Shown here: piece after piece, positions 1 through 6,746 of the stretch
How positions within the stretch are numbered: position 1 is the first letter of the stretch
Layout: each line of letters opens with the position of its first letter
Assembly (NCBI GenBank): GCA_021802595.1
Contig: JAJZRT010000017.1
Location: 1-16,611 of the forward strand
From: Pseudomonadota bacterium
GTDB taxonomy: Bacteria; Pseudomonadota; Gammaproteobacteria; Burkholderiales; Thiobacillaceae
DNA: 16,611 nucleotides
Reading direction: 5' to 3'
Translations under genes and position numbers: made by a program
Notes under the pieces: generated by a model
Database searches by the model: none
Seen by the model: only the letters and a program-made list of their open reading frames with translations
Told to the model about the DNA's origin: nothing

Positions 1-543
1 GCCGGCCTCTATGCCGCCTAACAGCCGCTCTCGCTGGCGGCGAGCCTCACGTTCGAGCAGACCTACGGCCAGGTCGAAGGCGACAGCGCCTCGGTGGCGG
101 AGCTGTGCGCGCTGCTGTCTTCGCTGGCGAATGCGCCGATCCGGCAGTCGCTGGCGGTGACCGGCTCGGTGGACCAGTTCGGGCGGGTGCAGGCGATCGG
201 CGCAGTGAACGAGAAAATCGAGGGCTATTTCGACATCTGCAACCGGCGTGGCCTGACCGGCAGCCAGGGCGTGCTGATCCCCGCCGCCAACGTGGCGCAC
301 CTGATGCTGCGCCAGGACGTGGTGGATGCGGCAGCAGCGGGGCGATTCCACGTCTACGCGGTGGAAACGGTGGACGACGCGCTCGAATTGCTGACCGGCA
401 TCGCCGTCGGCACGCCCGACATCGAAGGCAGCCTCAACCAGCGTGTGGCGCAGCGCCTCAAGCGTCTGGCCGAACTGCGGCACAAGTATGGAAAGAAAGC
501 CGAACCCGGCCCCGCCGGCGGCCACGAGCAGAAAGATGAATGA
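1..543 (+). CDS. Lon-like ATP-dependent protease, 3' part, interrupted by an in-frame TAA
   Basis: This is the C-terminal serine protease (S16) domain of a Lon-like ATP-dependent protease; the AAA+ part would lie left of the window. The frame reads QPLSLAASLTFEQTYG, then VEGDSAS with the catalytic serine codon at 85-87, then GAVNEKIEG with the catalytic lysine at 214-216. This is the Ser-Lys dyad of the family. The tail after about base 460 is basic and low in complexity. A TAA stop at 19-21 sits in this frame, between AGLYAA and QPLSLAAS, in a stretch that normally continues without a break in the family. The first start codon after it (GTG at 94) lies downstream of the catalytic serine, so restarting there could not give an active protease. 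The gene is therefore either a nonsense pseudogene or carries a base error. The 3' end overlaps the next gene by 8 bases. The family assignment is firm; intactness is doubtful. Confidence 0.8.
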
Positions 544-1336
544 AACGCCCGAAAGCATCCGGATCTGGGTGGCGCTCGACGAATCGCCGCGCAGTACCGC
601 CGCGCTGACGGCCGCCGCAAGCCTGGCGGCCGAGCTCGATGCGGAACTGGCCGGGCTGTTCGTCGAGGACATCGATCTGCAGCACCTGGCCGGTCTGCCC
701 TTCGCGCGCGAATTCAGTCTGCTGTCGGGCGCCGGGCGTCCGCTGTCGCAGGGGGAAATGGAGCGTACCTGGCGGCGCGAGGCGGAGAGCCTGCAGCGCC
801 TGCTGGCCGAGGCGGCCGGGCGGCAACGCTTGCGCTGGTCCTTCCGCGTTGCGCGCGGCCGGATGCCTGCCGAGGTGAGCACGCTGGCGCGCGCGCTCGA
901 CCTCGTCGTGCTGGGCAAGCGGACGAGCATCGGCGTCATGGCGGTCGCCCGGCCCAGGCGCCTAACGGACATCCGTTCGCCAGCAGCGGGACCGGTGCTG
1001 GTGCTGTTCGACGATCGCTCGACCGATGCCGGCAGCCTCGAACTGGGCGCCCGCCTGGCACGCCGGAATGGCGCCGAATTGATCCTGCTGGTGCATGCTG
1101 AAGACGAAGCGGCATACCGGACGGCCTGCGCGGCCGCCCAGGCCGCGCTGAAAGAGCGCGGATCCGTCGGGCGATGTGTGCGGCTGGCCGCGCTGGACGG
1201 GGCGAGCCTGGTCGAGGCGGCGCATCGCGAGGCGGCCGGCTGCCTGGTGCTGGCCGGCAAGCAGCGCTTTCTCAACCAGCCGGGTTTCGACCGCGCGCTG
1301 GACGAGATCGAGTGCCCGATCGTGCTGACCCGATGA
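536..1336 (+). CDS. Tandem UspA-like universal stress protein, 266 aa
   Basis: The protein shows two alpha/beta Usp-type repeats. The first (about residues 8-145) begins IRIWVALDESPRS and ends its core with LDLVVLGKR; the second (about 152-266) begins GPVLVLFDD and ends CPIVLTR. No G-x2-G-x9-G(S/T) nucleotide-binding motif is visible in either half, so this is probably a non-ATP-binding member that acts as a sensor or adaptor. I chose the ATG at 536 because the Usp fold begins right after it and it overlaps the protease stop at 541-543; an ATG at 443 would add 31 out-of-character residues. The overlap suggests translational coupling to the Lon-like protease, so a stress-linked partner role is likely. 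This is inferred from fold pattern and neighbourhood; sequence identity to classical UspA looks low. Confidence 0.72.
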   Translation: MNETPESIRIWVALDESPRSTAALTAAASLAAELDAELAGLFVEDIDLQHLAGLPFAREFSLLSGAGRPLSQGEMERTWRREAESLQRLLAEAAGRQRLRWSFRVARGRMPAEVSTLARALDLVVLGKRTSIGVMAVARPRRLTDIRSPAAGPVLVLFDDRSTDAGSLELGARLARRNGAELILLVHAEDEAAYRTACAAAQAALKERGSVGRCVRLAALDGASLVEAAHREAAGCLVLAGKQRFLNQPGFDRALDEIECPIVLTR

Positions 1337-1390
1337 CACGGGATACGAAGCCGGCCGTCGTGACGATGGTCTAGATTGAAACCAATAAGC

Positions 1391-1399
1391 AAAAGGAGG
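1391..1399 (+). promoter_or_regulatory. Strong Shine-Dalgarno site of the dnaK-type gene
   Basis: AAAAGGAGG lies five bases before the ATG at 1405 and is close to a full complement of the 16S rRNA 3' end, which fixes the start. The 68-base gap from the Usp gene shows no clear sigma-32 promoter and no CIRCE repeat, so read-through from upstream is the simpler view. Confidence 0.8.
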
Positions 1400-1404
1400 C
1401 CGCG

Positions 1405-3291
1405 ATGGCCATCATCGGTATTGATCTGGGCACGTCCAACTCCGCCGCCGCCGTGCTGCGCGGCGGCCGTCCCGTCATCATCCCCAGTGCCGAGGGCGTG
1501 AGCCTGGGCGGCAAGGCCTTCCCCAGCTACGTGGCGGTAACCGCCGACGGTCAGATGCTGATCGGCGAGCCCGCACGCCGGCAGGCGGCAGCCAACCCGG
1601 AAGGCACGGCGACCGCCTTCAAGCGCCGGATGGGGCAGCGCGAGACGATCCGGCTGCGCGACAAGTCCTTCACCCCCGAGCAGCTGTCGGCCTTCCTGCT
1701 GCAGAAGATCAAGCGCGACGCCGAGGCCTTTCTTGGCGAGGCGGTCACGCAGGCGGTGGTCACCGTGCCTGCCTACTTCGACGACAACCAGCGCAGCGCC
1801 ACCAAGGACGCCTGCAAAATCGCGGGGCTGGAGGTGGTGCGGCTGGTCAACGAGCCCACCGCGGCGGCGCTTGCCTACGGGCTCGACCGGCTGGGCCAGG
1901 AACTGCGGATCGCGGTGATCGACTTCGGCGGCGGCACGCTGGACGTCACCGTCATGGAGTTCGGCAAGGGCGTGTTCGAGGTGAAGGCCACCTCCGGCGA
2001 CACCCGGCTCGGCGGCACCGACATGGATGGTCGCCTCATCGAAGCCCTGGCCGAGCGCTTCCAGCTCGCCACCGGATTGGATCTGCGCCGCGACGCCAGG
2101 GCCATGGCCCGGCTCAAGGAAGCGGCGGAGGTGGCCAAGATCGAGTTGTCCGCCGGCACCAGCACCCACATCAGCCTGCCCTACATCGCCGCGGAAGGGG
2201 GCGAGCCCAAGCATCTGGAAATGGACCTGTCCCGTACCGACCTCGAGCGCATCGTGCGCCCGGTGATCGAGCGCTGCCGCGGGCCGGTCGAGCAGGCGCT
2301 GCGCGACGCCGGCATGCAGCCGAGGGACATCGACCGCATCGTCTTCGTGGGCGGCCCGACGCGCATGCCGGCCGTGCGCGCCTACTTCGAGGAGATGATG
2401 GGCCGCAAGGCCGAGATGGGCGTCGACCCGATGGAGTGCGTGGCCAGCGGCGCGGCGATCCAGGCCGGCGTGCTGGCCGGCGAGGCGGGGCTGGGCGAGA
2501 TCGTGCTGGTGGACGTCACCCCGTTGACGCTTGGCGTCGAGACCCTGGGCGGCGTGGCCACCCCGCTGATCGCCCGCAACACCCCGGTGCCGGTGAAGAA
2601 GAGCGAGATATTCACCACCGCCGCGGACATGCAGACCGCAGTGACCATCCACGTGTTCCAGGGCGAACGGCCGATGTCGGCGGACAACACGAGCCTCGGC
2701 GAATTCAACCTCGAGGGCCTGCCGCCGGCGCCGCGCGGCGTGCCGAAGATCGAGGTCACCTTCGACATCGATTCTTCCGGCATCCTCAACGTCACCGCCA
2801 GGGATATCGCCACCGGAAAATCGCAGAGCATCCGCATCACCGGCTCCACGCGGCTCAACGAGGCGGACAAGGAACGCATGATCAAGGAGGCCGAGCAGTA
2901 CGCCGAGGCCGACAAGAAGCGGCGCGAGGACGTGGACAGGCTCAACGAGGCCGACGCCGCCTGCTACCAGGCGGAGAAGATGCTGGCCGATTTCGCCGAC
3001 AAGCTCACCGGCGAATTGAAGGACCGGATACAGTCCGCGATGCGGGAAACCAAAGAGGCTTACAGTCGCAAGGACGCGGCCGCCGCATCGGAGAAGGCCG
3101 AGGTCCTGCGGAAACTGCTCAAGGAGGCCGGCGCGGTGATCTATTCCCAGACCCCGAGTGCCGGGCCCTATGCCGAGACCAGGTATCCCGGCGGCACGCC
3201 GCCCCCCTACGAGTCCTCGGGCGAGGCCAGGCCGTCCGGTTCAGGCCCGCGCGGCAAGGTGGTGGATGCCGAATTCAAGGAAGAAAAGTGA
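1405..3291 (+). CDS. dnaK: Hsp70 chaperone, DnaK family, 628 aa (insert-lacking type)
   Basis: This is an ATP-dependent folding chaperone of the cytoplasm. The nucleotide-binding domain spans about residues 1-368, with [11 protein letters not shown] at 3-13, [10 protein letters not shown] at 121-130, [11 protein letters not shown] at 149-159, [11 protein letters not shown] at 173-183 and FVGGPTRMP at 314-322. The interdomain linker [12 protein letters not shown] is at 369-380, the substrate-binding beta domain at about 385-485 and the helical lid at 486-580. A Pro/Gly/Ser-rich tail ends in [10 protein letters not shown], like the acidic end of DnaK. Between AFKR (71-74) and TPEQLSA (90-96) there are only 15 residues, against about 40 in E. 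coli DnaK, so the roughly 25-residue insert typical of proteobacterial DnaK is missing. This fits a second, Gram-positive or archaeal-like DnaK rather than the housekeeping copy. The next gene, dnaJ, is its obvious cochaperone; grpE is not nearby. The family is certain; the paralog status is inferred. Confidence 0.95.
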   Translation: MAIIGIDLGTSNSAAAVLRGGRPVIIPSAEGVSLGGKAFPSYVAVTADGQMLIGEPARRQAAANPEGTATAFKRRMGQRETIRLRDKSFTPEQLSAFLLQKIKRDAEAFLGEAVTQAVVTVPAYFDDNQRSATKDACKIAGLEVVRLVNEPTAAALAYGLDRLGQELRIAVIDFGGGTLDVTVMEFGKGVFEVKATSGDTRLGGTDMDGRLIEALAERFQLATGLDLRRDARAMARLKEAAEVAKIELSAGTSTHISLPYIAAEGGEPKHLEMDLSRTDLERIVRPVIERCRGPVEQALRDAGMQPRDIDRIVFVGGPTRMPAVRAYFEEMMGRKAEMGVDPMECVASGAAIQAGVLAGEAGLGEIVLVDVTPLTLGVETLGGVATPLIARNTPVPVKKSEIFTTAADMQTAVTIHVFQGERPMSADNTSLGEFNLEGLPPAPRGVPKIEVTFDIDSSGILNVTARDIATGKSQSIRITGSTRLNEADKERMIKEAEQYAEADKKRREDVDRLNEADAACYQAEKMLADFADKLTGELKDRIQSAMRETKEAYSRKDAAAASEKAEVLRKLLKEAGAVIYSQTPSAGPYAETRYPGGTPPPYESSGEARPSGSGPRGKVVDAEFKEEK

Positions 3292-3312
3292 AAGCGAGAC
3301 CGAAGATCTGAC

Positions 3313-3319
3313 GGGGTGA
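3313..3319 (+). promoter_or_regulatory. Candidate Shine-Dalgarno site for dnaJ
   Basis: GGGGTGA matches part of the AGGAGGTGA ribosome-binding consensus. It lies four bases upstream of an ATC codon at 3324 in the J-domain frame, which makes that ATC the best-placed candidate start although it is non-canonical. Confidence 0.4.
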
Positions 3320-3323
3320 CATC

Positions 3324-4436
3324 ATCAATTCCGTTGCGCAACGCGACTACTACGAAGTCCTGGGCGTCCCGCGCGACGCCGACGCCCGTGCGATCAAGGA
3401 TGCCTTCCGCAATCTCGCCCTGAAGTATCACCCCGACCGCAACAAGGAGCCGGGCGCCGAGGAGCGCTTCAAGGAGATCGCCGCCGCCTACGCGGTGCTG
3501 TCCGACCCCAAGAAGCGTGCGGAATACGATGCCGGCGGCATGGCCGGGGTGGCGGGCTACAGCGCCGAGGACCTGTTCGGCGGCATCGACTTCCAGGACC
3601 TGTTCCGCGGCTTCGGTTTCGACTTCGGCGGCGGCCCGTTCGACATGTTCTCCCGGCGCCGGCACGGGCCGCCCCAGGGCGACAACATCGAGGTCGACAT
3701 CGCCATTCCGCTGGAAAAAGTGGCGAGCGGTGGCGAGGAGACGGTGCGCTACGGGCGCTACGTACCCTGCGAACGGTGTCACGGCCAGGGCACCGCTGAC
3801 GGCAAGCCGCCCAAGGCCTGCCCCGCCTGCAAGGGCAGCGGCCAGCAGGTGACGGTCCGGCAGAAGGGCAATGTGTCGATGCGGCAGATCAGCCCCTGCC
3901 CGGTCTGTCATGGCAGTGGCAAGCAGATCGGCCAGCCCTGCCCGGCGTGCGGCGGCCGCGGCGAGGTGGAAAAGACCGAAAGCCTGGCTGTCACCATCCC
4001 GGTCGGGGTCGAGGACGGCATGGCGCTGCGGGTGGCGGGGCGCGGCATGGGCAGCCCCGAGCCCGGCGGGGTGCCCGGCGACCTCTACGTGGTGGTGCAT
4101 GCCCGGCCGGACCCGCGTTTCCAGCGCGACGGCGCAGATCTCTGGCGGTACGAGACGCTTCCCCTGACGGACGCCGTGTTGGGAACTAGACTGGAAGTAC
4201 CGACCCTGGAAGGGAGGAGCGCAGAGGTGGATATTCCTGCCGGAATCCAGCCCGCCACGGTGCTGCGCCTGCGGAACAAGGGCCTTCCCCGCTTCGGTGA
4301 AAAGGGAAGGGGGGACATGTATCTGCAAATCGGGATACGGGTTCCGGAAAAGCTGAGCCGCGAGGAGCACGAACTCTATGAGCGGCTGCGGGCCCTGTCC
4401 GGCAAGGCCAAAGGGCATTTCTCGGAGTCCGGATAG
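3324..4436 (+). CDS. dnaJ: DnaJ-type Hsp40 cochaperone with zinc-finger region, about 370 aa; no canonical start codon
   Basis: The protein would stimulate DnaK ATPase and deliver substrates. The J domain begins [10 protein letters not shown] and carries the HPD triad in KYHPDRN (bases 3429-3437). A Gly/Phe-rich region follows (GFDFGGGPF). Four zinc-binding repeats, [24 protein letters not shown] and CPACGGRG, fall at about residues 149-213 when counted from 3324. The C-terminal substrate domains ([20 protein letters not shown]) complete a type A DnaJ close to the usual 370-380 residues. The frame opens after a TGA at 3309-3311 and contains no ATG, GTG or TTG before the HPD motif. The first ATG, at 3495, would delete the J domain. 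I placed the start at the ATC at 3324, four bases after GGGGTGA; a second ATC at 3321 is the alternative, and a base error that destroyed an ATG is also possible. It lies 32 bases after dnaK and is probably co-transcribed. Function is certain; the start is not. Confidence 0.85.
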   Translation: MNSVAQRDYYEVLGVPRDADARAIKDAFRNLALKYHPDRNKEPGAEERFKEIAAAYAVLSDPKKRAEYDAGGMAGVAGYSAEDLFGGIDFQDLFRGFGFDFGGGPFDMFSRRRHGPPQGDNIEVDIAIPLEKVASGGEETVRYGRYVPCERCHGQGTADGKPPKACPACKGSGQQVTVRQKGNVSMRQISPCPVCHGSGKQIGQPCPACGGRGEVEKTESLAVTIPVGVEDGMALRVAGRGMGSPEPGGVPGDLYVVVHARPDPRFQRDGADLWRYETLPLTDAVLGTRLEVPTLEGRSAEVDIPAGIQPATVLRLRNKGLPRFGEKGRGDMYLQIGIRVPEKLSREEHELYERLRALSGKAKGHFSESG

Positions 4437-4453
4437 GCCGGACCGCACATTGC

Positions 4454-4501
4454 GTTGCCAAACCACAAAACAGGATCGGCAGTGACTGGTTCATTCGCAA
4501 C
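4454..4501 (+). promoter_or_regulatory. Possible stem-loop in the leader of the hpf-type gene
   Basis: Two nested 5-bp stems can form: GTTGC (4454-4458) with GCAAC (4497-4501), and inside it AACCA (4461-4465) with TGGTT (4487-4491), separated by a 2 by 5 internal loop. The structure ends seven bases before the ribosome-binding site GGAAGGA (4508-4514). There is no T-run, so it is not a normal terminator of the dnaJ transcript. A translational control element is a guess; chance is possible. Confidence 0.25.
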
Positions 4502-4521
4502 CTGAACGGAAGGACGACACG

Positions 4522-5073
4522 ATGAATACACCGCTGCAAATCACGTTCCGCGATATTGAGCATTCCGACGCGATCGAGACACATATCCGCGAAAAGGCCG
4601 AAAAACTGGAGACTTTTTTCGAACCCATCATGTCCTGCCGCGTGGTGGTTGAAATGCCGCATCAGCACAAGCATCAGGGAAAATCTTTCAACGTGCGCAT
4701 CGACATCGGCGTACCCGGCAGCGAGATCGTGGTGAACCGCGACCGGCACGAAGACGTGTACGTCGCCCTGCGCGATGCCTTCGATGCGGCCAGGCGCCAG
4801 CTCGATGATTATTCCCGGCGCCTGCGCCGGGAAACCAAGACCCACGAACCGGAATACATCGGCGAGGTGGTGCGGCTCTACCCGGACGAGGGCTATGGTT
4901 TCATCCGGCGCAGCGACGGCGACGAACTCTATTTCAATGCCGACAATCTGGTGAACGCCACGCTCACCCAGCTCAACGAGGGCGACGCCGTGAAATTCAT
5001 CGAGGACCGTTCCATCGCCGAGAGCTTGCAGGCCAAGCGCGTGAGCGTCGGCCAGCATCACCTGCCGGAGTAG
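4522..5073 (+). CDS. HPF/RaiA-type ribosome hibernation factor fused to a cold-shock domain, 183 aa
   Basis: The N-terminal half (about residues 3-105) is a ribosome hibernation/translation inhibitor domain. It starts LQITFRDIEHSDAIETHIREK and contains the family pattern of a beta strand, a helix rich in K and E (KAEKLETFF), a strand VVVEMPHQ and DVYVALRDAFDAARRQLDDY. The C-terminal part (about 112-176) is a cold-shock/OB fold: GEVVRLYPDEGYGFI with the RNP1-like GYGFI, then ELYFN at the RNP2-like position. The protein should bind the 30S decoding region and stall or protect ribosomes, and the OB fold may add RNA contact. GGAAGGA at 4508-4514 fixes the ATG at 4522. It is 85 bases after dnaJ, so it may belong to the same stress operon or have its own leader. 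Such fusions are known in betaproteobacteria, so a start or assembly artefact is unlikely. Confidence 0.88.
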   Translation: MNTPLQITFRDIEHSDAIETHIREKAEKLETFFEPIMSCRVVVEMPHQHKHQGKSFNVRIDIGVPGSEIVVNRDRHEDVYVALRDAFDAARRQLDDYSRRLRRETKTHEPEYIGEVVRLYPDEGYGFIRRSDGDELYFNADNLVNATLTQLNEGDAVKFIEDRSIAESLQAKRVSVGQHHLPE

Positions 5074-5074
5074 A

Positions 5075-5755
5075 TCAGCCTGTGCGGCGGCGTGCGGCCA
5101 GGTGCCGGAGGCGCAAGCCCTCGCGCACCAGCGCCGCCTCGAACTCGGCAAAGGCGGACGCAACTTGCCCATCGGCTGCCCACGCCCATTGCAGCAGCGC
5201 AAGCGCACGGCCTGCATCGTCGACGGCCGGACGCAGGTAGCCCAGCGTGGTCGCCGCGGCCAGCGCCAGCGGCGACAGCGGCGGCTCGGCCCTGGCCCAG
5301 AGGCCGCGCAGCTCGCGCAGGAAAATGCCGGCGGTCGTGTCGCCGATGCCCCTGCCCAGCGCCTTGATCCGCCTCTCGAGATCCTGCGGACCGGTGGCGG
5401 CATCGTGCAGGGCATCGAGGCTGCCGCCATAGTCGCGCATCAGGGCGGTGCAGACCTCGATCAGTTTGGTGGCGGTCTTGTAGTCGTAGCGCACATAGCC
5501 GCCGGCATCGAGACGCCGGACCAGGCCGTCCCAGCCGGTTGCCAGGATCCGCGCCGGCGTGAGCAGGCCGTGGGCGGCGAACTCGTGCCAGGTGCGGGTG
5601 GCGATCGATTCCGAAATGCGCGCGCCGTAGAGCATGGCGGCGAGGAGCCACTTGAAGCGCTCGCCCGCGTCGGGCGCGGCGAGATCGATGCCGAGCGCAC
5701 GGGCATAGCGGCCGCCGCGGTTTTTCACCAGTTCGCCCGGAGCAATTTCCGTCAT
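5075..5755 (-). CDS. Endonuclease III-like helix-hairpin-helix protein lacking the usual catalytic residues, 226 aa
   Basis: The central region (about residues 30-150) follows the HhH-GPD plan of endonuclease III: a helix FKWLLAAMLYGARISE, a helix pair around GWDGLVRRLDAGGYVRYDYKTATKLIEVCTALM, then a hairpin LGRGIGDTTAGIFLREL at 133-149. Endonuclease III has GxGxKTA with a catalytic lysine in that hairpin; here the residue is threonine (GDTTA). The catalytic Asp motif (VDTH) expected about 18 residues later is replaced by RAEPPLSPLALA. There is one cysteine in the whole protein, so there is no 4Fe-4S cluster. It probably binds DNA, or is a divergent monofunctional or inactive glycosylase. I chose the ATG at 5755 because it forms ATGA with the stop of the upstream capA-like gene, which indicates translational coupling. 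Its stop lies one base from the stop of the convergent hibernation-factor gene. The fold assignment rests on pattern matching only. Confidence 0.62.
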   Translation of the reverse strand: MTEIAPGELVKNRGGRYARALGIDLAAPDAGERFKWLLAAMLYGARISESIATRTWHEFAAHGLLTPARILATGWDGLVRRLDAGGYVRYDYKTATKLIEVCTALMRDYGGSLDALHDAATGPQDLERRIKALGRGIGDTTAGIFLRELRGLWARAEPPLSPLALAAATTLGYLRPAVDDAGRALALLQWAWAADGQVASAFAEFEAALVREGLRLRHLAARRRTG

Positions 5756-6744
5756 GGCGGGATCTCGCAAACGAGTCGTCCGCTCCGGCGTTCGAACGCG
5801 GTGCCCAGCTCGGCGCACAGCATCGTCATGCGGGCGGCGATGGCCGCGAAATCCTCGCCGCGCGCCAGCGCGACCCGGGCAAGGTCGAGCGTGACCGGGA
5901 TCAGCTCGATGCGCCGCAAGCGGCCCTGCTCGAACATCAATCTGAACAGGCAGGAACGGTCGTTGCGCAGCAACGGATCGACCGCGTAGTCATCGATGAA
6001 GTCGCCGGTGTCGTAGAGGATGGGCCTGCCCTGGTGGAGCTCGATGCCCTGGCAGACATGGGCGCTGTGTCCGTAAACCACGTCCGCCCCGAGCTCGATC
6101 ACGCGCTTGGCGAACCGCCGGAAGTCCGGGGCGGGGCGCTCGACGAAATTGCTCCCCCAGTGGAGGGAGAACACCACCAGGTCGGCCCCCGATGCGCGTG
6201 CGGCGCCGATGGCGTCCGCCACCCGTGCCAGCGTGTCCGCGTCGAGCGAGACCGCCAGATAATGGGTGCCCGGGTGCTGGTCGTCGGCGGCGAAATCCGG
6301 CTGGTTGTCGGTGCAGGCGATCAGCGCCACCTTGCAGGGCGATGGGCCGTCCGCCTCGAGCAGGGCGGGTGCGGCGGCTTCGACGGAATCGAGGCCGGCC
6401 CCGGCATGGCGGATGCCGGCAGCGTCGAGTGCGTGCAGCGTGTCGCGCAGGCCGCGCACCTCGAAATCCAGTACGTGGTTGTTGGCGAGCGCGCAGGCAT
6501 CGATGCGCGCCGCCTGCAGGAAGCGCACGGCACCGGGGTCGGCACGGAAGTGGAACTGCTTCCAGCTGTGCGTCCACGGCTGCGCATGCCGGGTCAGCGC
6601 GCATTCCAGGTTGGCGATGCGCAGGTCGGCCTGCAAGAGATGCGGCAGCACATCGCCCCACATGTCCTGCGGGCGCAGGTGCCGCAGCGTGGCGTCGACG
6701 CCGCGGCCGAGCATGACGTCGCCGAGCAGGGCCAGGATGAACAT
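5752..6744 (-). CDS. CapA family protein (metallophosphatase-like fold), 330 aa
   Basis: The motifs of the CapA/PgsA family appear in order: GDVMLGR (8-14), NLECAL (45-50), NNHVLDF (88-94), HWGSNF (195-200), GHSAHV (225-230) and YDTGDFIDDY (244-253). The Asp, Asn and His residues match the calcineurin-like metal-binding layout. In PgsA/CapA the family is tied to poly-gamma-glutamate or capsule production at the membrane. This copy has no N-terminal transmembrane anchor or signal peptide; it starts directly with the strand FILALLGDV, which points to a cytoplasmic enzyme. It begins two bases after the polX stop and ends with an ATGA overlap to the HhH gene. The operon therefore suggests a link with DNA or nucleotide metabolism rather than capsule synthesis; that link is an inference and the substrate is unknown. 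Confidence 0.82.
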   Translation of the reverse strand: MFILALLGDVMLGRGVDATLRHLRPQDMWGDVLPHLLQADLRIANLECALTRHAQPWTHSWKQFHFRADPGAVRFLQAARIDACALANNHVLDFEVRGLRDTLHALDAAGIRHAGAGLDSVEAAAPALLEADGPSPCKVALIACTDNQPDFAADDQHPGTHYLAVSLDADTLARVADAIGAARASGADLVVFSLHWGSNFVERPAPDFRRFAKRVIELGADVVYGHSAHVCQGIELHQGRPILYDTGDFIDDYAVDPLLRNDRSCLFRLMFEQGRLRRIELIPVTLDLARVALARGEDFAAIAARMTMLCAELGTAFERRSGRLVCEIPP

Positions 6745-6746
6745 GG

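Noticed and set aside
1337..1404. Possible sigma-32 promoter (ATTGAAA) before dnaK
   Set aside because: The element lies too close to the start codon for a -35 box and no CCCCAT-like -10 follows.
3207..5430. Long - strand frames opposite dnaJ and the hibernation gene
   Set aside because: The + strand carries clear J-domain, zinc-finger, HPF and cold-shock motifs; the antisense frames show none.
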